Part shown: one piece after another, positions 23,814-35,541 of the stretch
Layout: each line of letters opens with the position of its first letter
Numbering within the stretch: position 1 is the first letter of the stretch
Assembly: GCF_004210375.1 (NCBI RefSeq)
Contig: NW_027467782.1
Location: forward strand, 24,655,276 to 24,719,275
Length of the DNA: 64,000 nucleotides
Origin: Tachypleus tridentatus
Lineage: Eukaryota; Arthropoda; Merostomata; Xiphosura; Limulidae
Direction: 5' to 3'
Program-made: the position numbers and the translations under genes
The notes under the pieces: model-generated
What the model saw: only the letters and a program-made list of their open reading frames with translations
Told to the model about the DNA's origin: nothing
The model's database searches: none

Positions 23814-23999
23814 ATTTGTAAATATTTTTTGGAGGCACTTGAGAATAATAAGTATAGTTGGTTCTGGGATTGCCCTAATGGAGGAGACAAGTGTCATTAC
23901 CAACATACACTCCCACCATGTTTTGTTCTTAATAAAGACAAAAAGAAGAACCAAGAAAAGAAAGATGACATTTCCATTGAAGAACTTGTAGAGAAAGAG
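23814..23999 (+). pseudogene. ZC3H15-like locus, exon with second CCCH zinc finger
   Basis: A 62-codon open exon lies between an acceptor (ccttgtag) and a donor (gtttgt). It reads [18 protein letters not shown] then [17 protein letters not shown], followed by an acidic/lysine-rich stretch and [12 protein letters not shown]. This is the second CCCH finger of ZC3H15 (C-x-F-LEA-ENNKY-WFW-CP-GGD-C-Y-H-LPP) and the start of the DFRP region. All zinc ligands (C, C, C, H) are kept. Splicing from the previous exon in phase 0 gives TNI followed by ICK, as in the family. I could not find the following exon (LESFLAWK-type segment) in the next several kilobases, so the locus appears to lack its C-terminal half. 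Confidence 0.88.
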
Positions 24000-26900
24000 G
24001 TTTGTTCAAGCATTGTAAAACTGATTTATATTTCACTCAGATCTCATCTTTAAAATAACCAAAAGTTTAAAGATAATAATTCAGTGAGATAGCTAACTGT
24101 AAAACTGGAGTGTTTATGTTCACAGCTATTTACTGTAGATTATGTATGAAAGCAAATATTTAAAAAAAAACTTCCATGGATTGACATCATCACAATACTA
24201 TGGAACTCTGGATGTGTATCTTATTGAAGGAACTGTTTGTACAAAATGTATTGTTTATTATTATTGTACTACAGTGATAAATTAACAAAATGTACTTCAT
24301 ATACCACCTCAAGGATTGGTTAGATTTTATAATTGTTGTGAGAAAAAAGTTGTCTTTAAAATGTAAAAGAATTAGGAGACGCCTTCTCCAGTTCCTTGAG
24401 AACTAATGAAAAGAAATATTTTTTTACAGAACCAGTATATTAAGAAGAATTAAGAATAAATGTTTCTAAATTTCTCAAAATATCTTTTCATAATTAATAG
24501 CCTTTCTGAAAACTGCACTGTGAATATTATTTTGTCTCATTTTTAAGATAATTTTTTAAACTTGTATTTTAATTTTAACACATTAGTGACACTCTGCAGC
24601 CTAAATAATGATTAATCCATTTTTTATAAAAACTAAATAATTTTACATCAGTTTGAAACTGCAATTACATTTCTTTATAGGACTGTGATATAAAATCCAT
24701 TGGTTCATTAAATAAATTTCTCCACTTTGACTAACTGTAAAATGAGTTAGAGAATGAGATATTACTGTTATTTACCAAATGAGAATGCATCATGATGCAA
24801 TAGTTGATACCTGTTATTTTAAGATGCTCCAAAGCTTCTCTTTTGTACTTTTTTTAATGTAAGTATTAACAAATAATTCTGAAAAAGTCGAAAATTTATC
24901 TGGCTATAGGTCTAACCACATATGGCTTGAATTAAGTCATGTTAAATTTCAAGAGCAAAATTAAATCATTGAATTAAAAAGAATATATAAAATAAACTTG
25001 TAGTTATTCTTCTACACTTTTAAAAATACATCAGAATTGAAATGTATTCAATAAAGTTTATTATGAGACATTACTATTAAGGTAAATAATGCCATATGTT
25101 TCCAGCAATATTCTTTATAAACTATATATTTTACTGTTACAACATTATTAGGAGCTATCAGTATTTTATAAATTCACCAATCTATTTGAAACTGGATTAG
25201 TGAACTAGTAGGATGTTTAATAGCTTCTGAAAAATCTCACGTTAGAAATCTGAAGTTCAATTCCACGTGGTGAACATATCAGCTATCCCACTGCAGCTCT
25301 GCTCTATGATAGCCAAGCTTCTGAAAAACTATAATAGCAAAGTGTTAAGCTAATGAAGATACATTCTAGAGATATAAAGCATTATCTTATTTGTCTTAAT
25401 GGAACTAGTTTAGTATTTAATGCCTATTTGGGCCAGGTGTTGGTTTAGTGTTATTTTTTTATCATGATATCCTCTTGAAACATACAAGTGAAAGGATCTT
25501 TTGTGTTGGAAGTGTAAAGTTTTTAGTGGATAATTCTGACACTTTGACATAAGCAATTAGATTATTCTGTACTACCCTGTCCAGAAATATTGCACTAAAC
25601 TGGTGATGTAAGTAAATATTTTAGATGTAACTTTTAAACATGGAGAATGAACTAATGTATCAACAAAAGCCAAAGCATGGGTTTTATGTACAATAGCTGG
25701 AACTCCTCCTCCTAAGGCATGAAGTTATAACCATTTATTTATATATGGTGTAGTTTCAGTACTTAATTTTTAGTTTCTGAGAATATTAAGGTTTAAACTA
25801 AGTGATAAGTGTTTTAACCAAATATGAATACATTAATTTATTGATGATTATTGTTGTAAACTTACTTTCTATTAGTGTGTGTGTATGTAATGTAAATTTA
25901 TGGGTATGTCGGGTTAATGATTCTTCGACAATAAATCTCTAACTTGTTGGTGATAAATGTGACAATAAATGAACAGTATGCACTCCTTGTCTTTGTAATA
26001 ATGTGTGTGTATATATATATTCAGAAAAAGTTAAATTTATGTATAATATTCTTTGTCCTATGGAGATCATAGTTGCATCTTAAACATTATACGTTTCTCT
26101 CTTTCTAGTCAAAAGTTCACTTTGGCCAATTCAATTGCTCTAGAATTCAGCTGGCAAGCCATTTATTTTTCTTTATTTTAATCACAATACTGTCCACTAA
26201 ACATAACAGTGTTGTGTCACCTGCCATTTTCAGGCACCCAAGTGGCGCAGCAGAATGTTTGCAGACTTAGTTAGAAACCTTATTTTGATACCTGTGGTCA
26301 GCAGAGAACTGTCTAGCATTGTGCTAAATTACAAACAACTAAACAAATGTATAAACACAGAAACAAACCACTGTCAGATGGGAGAGGTAGAACTAAGGTG
26401 TGTCACAGAAGAGTGGGAGGCTTTTCCATCACGTTGTGTGGATGTGTTGAAGTGAGTATGAGGTTATTTTCATTTTTTACCATAAGCTCACATTTCTCTC
26501 TAATGTAGAATGGATGAGCACAGTAGTTTCAACTATTATTTATTGTTTAACAAAAGCAAAGTCCTAAACTTGTATTTGAATTGCGTGGGTGTTTTGTTGG
26601 AGATTGAGGTGGAAAGTAGATGTTTTTAGCATTTGTCTCTTGGACAAGGTTTTGATTCCAAAGATTTTATGGCTCCTGTTGATTTAAACACACTTTTCAT
26701 ATAAAATAGGTATTACATTTATGTACTGATAAATATGAAAAAAATTATATTCAAATACTTAAGATATAGTAATCATATTAACACACACAAACCACACTTA
26801 TACTTTAGATTTAGAAATCTTTGTTTAGTGTGACACAACACAAAATATAAAGTTTATTCATTACATTTCTAATTATTTTCTAGTTTGTTAAATAAATATA

Positions 26901-27180
26901 TTAGACGTATTTCTGCATTTCCAAACTTAGTAACTTCTAAAACCAGATGATTTTAGTATTTTGATGAGAATGTGTTAAAGTTTTATTCTCTACTTTGATC
27001 TCACTGTGGTGTATGTTTTTAGTTTTAATACTTTTCTATAATTCACTGATGTATATTCTGTTTAACATTTTACATATATCACTTTTTTATGTCATAATTT
27101 TCTATTTCAGCAACTATCTTGATCTTTTAAATCTACTATAACACCAGTCAGTTTAAATTTCTCAAATTTATATTGTGTTT
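24000..27180. other. no gene seen; AT-rich, one SINE
   Basis: I searched for the C-terminal ZC3H15 exons here by eye and found none. Only the family-B SINE at 26233 is recognisable. The 66-codon open stretch at 26255-26455 runs out of that SINE and is not called as a gene. Confidence 0.45.
26233..26345 (+). repeat. tRNA-derived SINE, family B
   Basis: A diverged copy: 'ggcacccaagtggcgcag', 'tttgcagacttagtta', box-B-like 'ttttgatacctgtggtc', and the tail 'gtgctaaattacaaacaac'. Confidence 0.65.
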
Positions 27181-27189
27181 GTTTTTCTA

Positions 27190-28720
27190 AATATTATTCC
27201 TTATATCCTTAGAGCAGTGACTTCAAATAATTGATCTGTATATTTCTCATCAGATATTTCTTGTCAAATCCCTTCAAAATGTGATGTTTTGATATTCTAA
27301 CCAAAATATTATTATTCCTTATCTTCTCACGGACCACAAAGTAAACTTAATAGAGCAATGATCACTTGCACCCAGATGTTACCTGATTTCCACCCTTTCA
27401 ACCATTTATATGTTAGAAATTAACAGTAAATCTAAAATAGCATTGTCCTAAGTAGTTTTCTCAATCAATTGATGAAGAAAAGCCATTTTGAACAGTTTAT
27501 GGTTTGATTCTAATATTTCCTAAGTTATATAGATGAAATTAATTTTCCATAATTATAACCTCATTAACAGCTGAAATATTAATTCCACTCTACAGTTTCT
27601 CATAAATTTTGCCAGTATTATATGATAGTCTGTAACAAATTCCCACTAAAAGCCTTTTCCCTTTATATTTGCTAACAGAAATACAAATGAATTCTCTCTC
27701 CTCATCATTATCTTTGATATTCTTAACTTTAATAGTATGTAACACATTTTACATATACAGTCACTCCTACCTCTTTCTTCAAAAATGTCTCCACATTAAA
27801 TAACCTATAACTTATTAGACGTGTTATCAAAACTATCTACATGTAATTTTCTTTCAGTTATTCCTATTATATTAAAATTCTACATTTATACCAGTGCTCC
27901 AAAGTCATCTCATTTATTTCTTATACTTGTAGCATTACAATAGTGACAGTTAAGCCTACATTTAGAGCTATTACTGTACTTTGTTCCTATGCTTAACTTT
28001 CCTCTACATCTTACATTTAGTTTATCGTGGGCCACAGTACTGTCTAGTCCTAGTTTAAATCTTCCTTTTCAGCTGTGTTAATACCCCTTACAAACAAACC
28101 AGCTTTTGTGCTATTTAAATGTAAAGTCTCCTTTTGAAAAAGCTCCTTTCTCCCATTAAACTGATCCTAGAAGTCAAATCAGTTAATCTGCTCATTTTTA
28201 CATATTAACCTAGTATTCAGCCCTAGTGACCTACTCACATTTTCAGCCCCATCATTAGTTCTCAATGGTATTCCTGACACAATTGTTATCACCCTTTGAT
28301 TTAAATACCTTTTTAGCCCCTTTTTCTTATCAGTTAGTTCCACTGATCTGCCTTTCCCTGCAACATTAGCTTCTATGTGCACATTAAAAATTGCATCACT
28401 ACTAACCTCTTTATTAAATCTTCTATTCTGTCAGTTATATTTTCCACCCATTTCACTGAATGATGTAATCCAAACCTTTTTCCCTATTTATCCCACAAAC
28501 TATCTTATCCACTGAACTTTATAAAGGTCCTAATGTATATGCTCACTTTTTTCACAACCCCTCCAAGAACAAAATTGAATTGTGATCACTATCAAGTGAA
28601 TAGTTAAACATTTTAAAGTGTAATTGAATATCTGAAATTTATTTCAATTATTTTGTAGTTAACAACAAATCTATACAATGGGCTATCTGTTCTATAATAA
28701 CCAAATTTACCACTTTGTTG
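27190..28720 (-). pseudogene. CR1-like LINE relic (SGNH ORF1 end and endonuclease)
   Basis: Minus-strand sequence is collinear with the copy at 53.2-55.3 kb, including shared stretches such as the 'acaaattcccactaaa' region and the 'gaaattaacagtaaat' region. At 28180-28382 the minus frame reads GIPLRTNDGAENVSRSLGLNTR..CKNEQIN, which resembles the C-terminal end of the esterase-like ORF1 of CR1 elements. The endonuclease part is recognisable mainly through the paralogue at 54 kb. At 28430-28720 an extra piece with a GSDH-like motif suggests a second fragment. Stops are frequent and no reverse transcriptase is visible. Confidence 0.6.
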
Positions 28721-29019
28721 GAGGAGGGGCAGATGAATATACACAGATGACTTTGTAATTGTGCATAAAACAATTCTTCTAAACAATTAAATTATAGTTA
28801 AGTGAAAAGCTATATTAACATGTTTGTGATCTGGAATGTTCAATATTTATTTTTATGAGTATTAGATGAAAAGTTTTTTATTTTAAATATTTCAAATTAA
28901 ACTTGGTTTTAAGTCTTATTCACAGAGTCGACTCAATTTGCTTGGATTACATCTCCGTTTATAGTGAAATAATTTTTCTTCAGAACACCTTAACTAAGAA
29001 TGGGTATCTTCATCATTAG

Positions 29020-29990
29020 GGAGCTAAGAAAGGAAACAGGGACAAAAACTTGGAAAATATTGCATTGAAGAGTAAAGATGGACTTGAATTTAAAAATAAA
29101 CACTTGATTACAATCACTTACTAATGATGAGATGGAGCAGGTAGGGGAAACAGATGAGATAATAAGTGTAAAAGATAGGGAAATTATAGTTGTAGGTGAA
29201 TTTAGTTAGTCACATAGATTATAAAAGTATGTGGAGTAAACAGAGTGAAAGAATCTGTTTATATTATCTAGGAGAAGGGGTATAAGATATAAGTGACAGA
29301 ACTAGAGATAGTTAAGGGTACTAGTAGCAATGCACATTATGTGGCAATTTTGGGGCTAATGATTTATGGAAAGATGAACCTGAGGAGCTTATTGGTAAGT
29401 ATGGAACACTGATAAGATCACATTTAAGGAAAGGGTTTATAGTTTGATTTTGTCAAATAAATTGTCGGGAAGAGAAACTAAGTAGGTCATTGGGGTTGAA
29501 TGCCAGGCTTAGACCAATATGTAATGATAAGCAAACAGGTTGATTAGATTTTTGAATAATTTAATGGAAAAATTAATCTTGTTTTGAATTGACAACATAC
29601 ACTTAAAGAAGGGTACGTTAAAGAAAATAGCAATAAGCTCGAGTCAATCTGGGTTAGTGTTAGTGGACATAAAGGGAAAAGCCTTGTGACTGGGATTTCT
29701 TATAGACCACCAGGTCAAAATTTGAAAGTCGACAAAAAACTGTATAATGAAATTAGATTGGGAGCTGAAAAAATGTTGTATTATGGGAGATTTTAATTTC
29801 AGGGAATTGATTGCAAAAATTTTGGCTCTGAGAATGAGGAAGAGGTTTTCAAAAATTGTTCAAGATACTTTTATACACAAACTGGTGGCAGAATCTACAA
29901 GAGAGGAAGCTGTATTAGATTTCATATCAGCATCTGAAATGAAGGTAATACAGCATTGTGGTTAGAGAGCTTTTAAGTAGCTGTTTCATT
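29020..29990 (+). pseudogene. CR1-like LINE relic (SGNH hydrolase ORF1 and endonuclease)
   Basis: Broken + frames give IIVVG (about 29185), then a segment around HVAILGANDLWKDEPEELIGKYG (about 29335-29405), and SLGLNARL.. (about 29490-29515). These are features of the SGNH/GDSL-type esterase in ORF1 of CR1 LINEs. After a gap the endonuclease follows: GKSLVTGISYRPPGQNL (29675-29725), MGDFNF (29783-29800), then REEAVLDFISA (29903-29935). The catalytic SDH motif and everything after it are missing, because Tc3-like sequence starts at about 30020. Confidence 0.75.
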
Positions 29991-30019
29991 GTTAGGTTTG
30001 GGATTTTACTATGTATATA

Positions 30020-30812
30020 ATTTAACTTGGATGGTCCAGATGACTTCCAATGTTACTGGCACGACAAGGATATCCCACCGGAGACATTTTCTACATAACG
30101 CAGTGGAGGAGGTTCCATCATGATCTGGGTGCTTTCCCCTTCCATGGAACAATGGAGCTTCAGGTTATACAGGGGCATCAAACAGCAGTTGGCATGTTGG
30201 AGAGAGCATCCTTATTGACTGAAGGCCCTTGCTTGTGTGGAAATGACTGGATCTTTCGGCAGGACAATGCTGCAATCTACAATGCCCGCAGGACAAAAGA
30301 CTTTTTACTGGCGAATAACGTGATTCTTTTAGACCATCCAGCGTGTTTGCCCAACTGAACCCCATTGAAAATGTTTGGGGTTGGATGGCCAGGGAAGTCT
30401 ATAGAAATGGATGTCAATTCCAAACAACACATCATCTTCGTGAAGCCATCTTCACCACTTGGTATAACATTTTAGCCAGCCTTCTGCAAACGCTTGTATC
30501 AACTATGCCAAAGTGAATGTTTAAAGTTATTTATAATGACGGCCATGCAACTAACTACTGAGAACTCTTGTTGGGCATTTCCTACCCTGTTGAGGACGTC
30601 TTTTTGGTATGGTTTTAAACTTTTGACTAGCTAGTATTGAGGCTAATTTCCTGGTTTCACATTTTCCCTATTAAATGCTATAAAGTTGTTTTTTTTCCCT
30701 TTTCTTATTTTTATCTTTCAAAGCTCTACTGAAATGAGTGGTTGAGTCTAACAATGCAAAATGCATATTTTTTTCTTTATGTTCATTGGCCTTAAAAGTT
30801 TGGTCAGCAGTG
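30020..30812 (+). pseudogene. Tc3-like transposase, C-terminal half with 3' inverted repeat
   Basis: The + strand encodes the C-terminal half of a Tc1/mariner superfamily transposase. It shows LDGPDDFQCYWHDKDIPPE, GGGSIMIWGAFPFHGTMELQ (frameshift nearby), FRQDNAAIYNARRTKDFL with the second catalytic Asp (about 30255), then LNPIENVWGWMAREVYRNG with the catalytic Glu (about 30360-30400), and SMPKRMFKVIYN-like ending with a small lesion. The N-terminal DNA-binding half and first Asp are absent. The 3' end (aaagtttggtcagcagtg, to 30812) is followed by TA, the family's target site. The left junction abuts the CR1 relic without a left inverted repeat. Confidence 0.85.
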
Positions 30813-32130
30813 TATATATATGTCATCTGAATAAGGAATTAATGCATATAAATGCAACATTTAGGTAACGATAGTAAATATATGGAACTGTAAGTATCTA
30901 TTGTTTCTGTTTAGTAAAATACAGATCATCTAGATTCAGTAAACAAACAATAATACCTGTATGTAGAACTGTAAGAATTTATTGCTTCTTTATGAATTGT
31001 GTAGTTTTATCATCTGAACAAAGCATCAACACAACTAGATCCAACAATCAGCCTTTTGTGGGAGAAAACTTCGAAGAAGTATTACTACTACAGCTTCATT
31101 ACACTTGCGTAATGTTATGTTACTCATTAGATTATTTTGTTTATTCTGGTACAAAATTAATATTTTGTGTTTCATATGATTAACCTTGTTTTATATTGTT
31201 TAAGATGCACTTATAAATTATCATCAAAATACTGAACGAACCTAACCTAATATGTGAACCTGAATAAACAGTATGGCTGTGATATATTTGTCTCTGAGGT
31301 TGCCTCAGTGATTTATGATAGTTATTTTCTCATTTCATTGTAAGTACTTATACTATCTATTTACTTACTTAACCTTAACTTTTCCTGTACACAAACACAA
31401 TGTAATCAGTGTTAGCTGAAAATAAGTAAGAAGCCTATTGAAAATATATTGTTGAATTAATTAATAAAGGTAATTTTTTTTATATCTTCTATGATAAATT
31501 CAGTTTATTTTACACTAAGATTCTGGTAACAGACATGTAGGCATATTAAAACTGTAACAATGGAATAAAACCTACTCATTTGAAAACCTTTGATTACAGT
31601 TCTCACAAAACTAAAATGTTAGTTAAAATGGTAAACTAACTATAGTTCTTAGTCTAGTTCTTGAATTTTACTTCATTACTCAAATCGCATCAAAAGTAAC
31701 AGTGAGCATAAATATCCACTATCAGGACTGTTTGGGAAAAGTTATGATTTGACAACCCTACAGATACACCTATAGTATAGAGATGTTTGGATGTTTCAAT
31801 ACTCGTTTTAAAAAATTGTTAATGTTACATCATATAATAAATTACTTTTCAATTTGAAATGTTAGTAACGATTTTACACTTACATGGGCTCATTTCATAA
31901 AAATAAGGGTTACATAACAATCAGAATAAATAACTTGAAATATGAAGAAGACTAAAAAATCACAAAGTAATTTAAATATAGATAAACTATTATCAGGGTA
32001 TGCTTATGACAACTGAAATTAACATTATCAGAAATTATGTCATATGAATTAATATGCGAGACCAGCTCCATCCAAAAAAACATTTGTAGCAAATTATAAC
32101 GTTTTCTAAGAAGCGAGAATAAACAAACAG
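30813..32130. other. no gene seen; AT-rich spacer
   Basis: I see no recognisable exon, repeat or mobile element here. Confidence 0.45.
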
Positions 32131-32354
32131 TTTGTTTGTTTTTGAATTTGGCGCAAAGCTACTCGAGGGTTATCTGCGCTAGCCGTACCTAATTTAGCAG
32201 TGGGCTACTCTTTTACCAACGAATAGTGGGATTGGCTGAACATTATAACGTCCCCACAGTTGAAAAGGTGAGCATATTTGATGGGACGGGGATGCGAACC
32301 CGCAACCCTCAGATTACGAGTCGCACGACTTAACCCACCTGACCATGCCGGACC
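32131..32354 (-). repeat. tRNA-derived SINE, family A
   Basis: Complete copy on the minus strand. On the + strand the A-rich tail appears first as tttgtttgtttttgaatttg, then 'gcgcaaagctactcgagggt', 'ttaccaacgaatagtggga', 'cattataacgtccccac', and finally the tRNA-like head with box B ('gggatgcgaacccgc') and 'ccatgccggacc'. Confidence 0.85.
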
Positions 32355-32924
32355 TAAACAGACAAATCCAGAATCAGTAGCAAATTCGTCTTCGTAAACT
32401 AGACAATAGTAAGCAACATAATAAAGTAGGATCTCTGTCTGGAAATGAGGTCAACAGTGTGAGAGCTTATCAAGATAGGGCTTCCAGGTATACCTCCTGT
32501 TCAACCTTGACATACTTCAAGCATCTGGAAAATACATGTAAACATGTTATTCCAAGCGAAAACGTTGGGCCATGTTGCTAGACACAGAGCATCTTTGAAT
32601 TTCTATTTGATTCTGTTGTTGAAAATGCTGCTTATAAACCATTGTCATCCTAAGTAAGATGGATTATGGAACGTTATAGCTTCAAGTCCATGCCTTTTAC
32701 AATGACAGTTACGCTTCAGGGCTGTTTGTAAAGTTCACAATCATTAGGAAAAGCGTAACCTGACGTGGTGACAAATGCGGGGGAAGTTCCAAAAGCATTT
32801 TGATGTAACGTACAATACAAAATAGCTTTGAAAATGTTTATATTGCACTAAATACTGATAAACAAAAACTCTGACAAATTTATATAAATGATACTCACCT
32901 ACATATAGTTTGTTGTTTACCTTT
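32355..32924. other. no gene seen
   Basis: Spacer between a SINE and the truncated 3' side of the Jockey-like LINE. The missing C-terminal part of that LINE is not recognisable here. Confidence 0.4.
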
Positions 32925-34210
32925 GTTACGATTGTTTACCAGTTATAGTCTTTAAATATGAAATCCTTTTTCTGATTGATGAGTGTATATTGTTTATATG
33001 TTTTTTCCATGTTAGTTTTGTGTCGAAAGTGACGCCAAGGAATGTGATGTTTTTGCTCATGTTAATGGTTGTGTTTCCAAGTGATAGTTTTATTTTTTCT
33101 AGATTTTTTCTTTGCTTCTTTAGTTTTCTATAGAAGGTGATTGCTTGTGTTTTTGTTGGATTTAACACGACTCTCCACTTGTTGCTCCATGTTGAGACGT
33201 TGTTTAGTGATTCTTGTACGCGCGACATGGCCATTACTGGGTTTCTGGAGGTGCTCCAGATTGCGATGTCGTCTGCGTATTGTGAATTGTGTGTGTATGT
33301 TAGATTTGGAAAAGGTATGTCACTGACGAAAATTATGTATAGAAGTGGAGAGAGGACTGATCCCTGGGGCACTCCTGCCGTTATATTAAATAATTTGGAT
33401 ATAGTTTTATTGACTTTTTACTCGTGCTGTTCTATTGGTTAAGAAATTTGAAATCCATATGACTATCGTGGGGTTTATTTGCAGATGATTTCGTTTGTAT
33501 ATGATGGCGTTGTGCCATACGCTGTCGAATGCTTTTTTGACGTCTAGGAATACCCCGATGGTTACTTGATTGTTGTTGTATGCTTTGTAAATTGATTCGG
33601 TGAGTCGTGTGAGGTGATCCGTTGTTTGTCTATTTTTTTCTGGAGGCATTTTGAGTTTCTGGAAGGATGTTGTTCGATTCGCAAAAATGGAGGAGTCGGT
33701 TGGAGATAATTCTCTCCATCAGTTTGCCAAGGCAGCTTAACAGACTGATGGGGCGGAAATTATCTGGATTTGTTCTATTAGTTTGTTTCTTGGGGATCGT
33801 TGTTATGATGGCTTTTTTCCACGTGTCAGGGTAGTATCCGGTCGCTAGTGAAATGTTCATGATGTTCGTGAGGTGTTGTAGTAGAAGAGTGGAGCATTTT
33901 TTCAGAATAATATTTGGTATTTGGTCATGTCCGGGGGAAGTGTTCTTCAAGTTTTTGATATTAATTTTTAGTTCGGTTATTTTTCTATTGATTGAACTTG
34001 AGTATGCTTCTAGTGTCTCGCCAGGGAATCGTGGTGAGAATGAAGCTTGGTTTGTATTTATGAAGTTGTTGACATGGTGTTGGTTTTGTGTGTCGAAATC
34101 TACTGAGTTTAAATCGCTAAAAGAGGATTTGTAATAGTCAGCTAATAAGTTAGCTTCCTCTTCGTCCGTCCTTGCGATTTTATTGTTGTGTGTGATATGT
34201 TGTAGCATGT
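32925..34210 (-). pseudogene. Jockey-like LINE ORF2, reverse transcriptase domain (frameshifted)
   Basis: Three overlapping minus-strand frames together make a non-LTR reverse transcriptase. Frame one (34208-33630) has the N-terminal motifs TSPGHDQIPN, WKKAIITTIPKK and NFRPISLLSCLGKLMERII. Frame two (33649-33407) has NRQTTDHLTRL and motif A, FLDVKKAFDSVWH. Frame three (33372-32926, open further upstream) has GVPQGSVLSPLLYIIF (motif B), QYADDIAIW with YADD intact (33279-33268), and ITFLGVTFDTKLTWKKHI. Slips near 33640 and 33405 separate them, so only two small lesions disable this part. The frame ends in ISYLKTITGKQS at 32926, about 200 residues short of a Jockey ORF2 end. There is no RNase H. 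Confidence 0.88.
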
Positions 34211-35500
34211 GATTTGTGTTTTAGTCTCAAGCAATACTCTTGAATTTTTTCCAGAATTCTTTTGGATTGTTCTTGGTTTTTTCTAAGTTTTTACAGAAGT
34301 TATGCCAATTGTTTTCTCTGACTTTTTTAATTTCTTGTTTAAATTTTGTATTTGTTCTATTGATTTCTGTTTTAATGTGTGGATCGCGTGTGACGTAGTG
34401 TGTTCGTCTTAATTGTCTGCGTTTGATTATTAGTGCGTGAATTTCTGGTGTTAGAGTCCATTGAATAAGTGATTGTTTTCATTTTGATGTAGGAATTGTG
34501 TTTTTTATGGCTTCTTTAATTTGATGAACATAGTTGTCTAGTTCTGTTTTGTTATTTACATGTTCGATTGGATGGGGTAGGTATGAGTCCAGAGAGGCAT
34601 TAAAAGTGAGCCAGTCTGTTTCTGTGAAATTGTATGCGGAAGGAGTCACGTACGCCACGGCAGGGTGGCGCGGGTGAATCATACATAACATGGGGAAGTG
34701 GTCACTAGTGATTTCATCATGTTTTCATCAAGTTAGATATTCTGTTTTCCATGCCCTTGGGTACGATGATGAAATCGAGTGCATCGTATGAGCCGTTTGC
34801 AGCTGAGAAGTGTGTAGGTGTATGGTCATTAATTAGGTGCATTTTATTACTAGAGATAAAATTTTTTATGCACGATCCTCTGCGTATGTTTCTGTTTCCC
34901 CTTAGTTCTGTATGCGGAGAATTAAAATCCCCAATAATAATTGGTTTGGGTTTGCGATTAACTCATTTTTGAAGGAAGTTAATGTCGATATCTTTAGTTG
35001 GTGAACAATATATGGCTAGAATCGGAATAGTTAGCCGGTTGTTAAAGTGTATATTACAAAAAAATGGTTTCATTTATGTTAGATCTAAAGGAATCTTCTA
35101 TTGAGATTAAATGCGATATTTTCATACTAAAGTAAGCTATTATACCTCTGTTGTTTTCTGAGTGAGGTATGCTGTGTGTGATGAATCCGGGGATTGTGGT
35201 GTTTTGTATCTATGTGCAAAGTGTTTCTGAAACGATGATTATGTTGGCGTTTATATGTTTGTTTATGTTGTATATTTCTATCCTTTTGTCTTTGAGATTT
35301 CCTTGGCAGTTGATGTGTAAGATTTTAATGTGTTGTTTTATTTCCCTTGCATGAATTTTGAGTGAAAGATGGTGTGGTTTGAGGTGAGGAAGGTTAAAAT
35401 AATAACTTGCAAGGCTGCAAACAGCCTTGAGTGACTCGTGCCTCGATTCGAATGAGGGGAGATCACTCAATTCTATTAGCATTGCTAGCAAGTTTGTGGT
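34211..35500 (-). pseudogene. Jockey-like LINE ORF2, endonuclease domain (degraded)
   Basis: This continues the same element toward its 5' side. The endonuclease begins with LKIHAREIKQHIKILHINCQGNL-type sequence (from about 35350), with the conserved N of HINCQG and an ETL motif near 35215. After a long broken stretch, a SDHFPMLCMIHPRHP-like segment appears (about 34700-34670), holding the catalytic SDH region, then the linker with FTETDWLTFNASLDSYLP and TIPTSK. Multiple stops fall between 34212 and 35210. It belongs to the APE-type endonuclease that nicks the target for retrotransposition. Confidence 0.72.
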
Positions 35501-35541
35501 GAAATCTGTGGGGTTGAATGCTTGTGTTGTTTTCGGGCGTG

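Noticed and set aside
33137-33442. 101-codon open frame on the + strand
   Set aside because: It is antisense to the LINE reverse transcriptase, whose motifs are clear on the minus strand.
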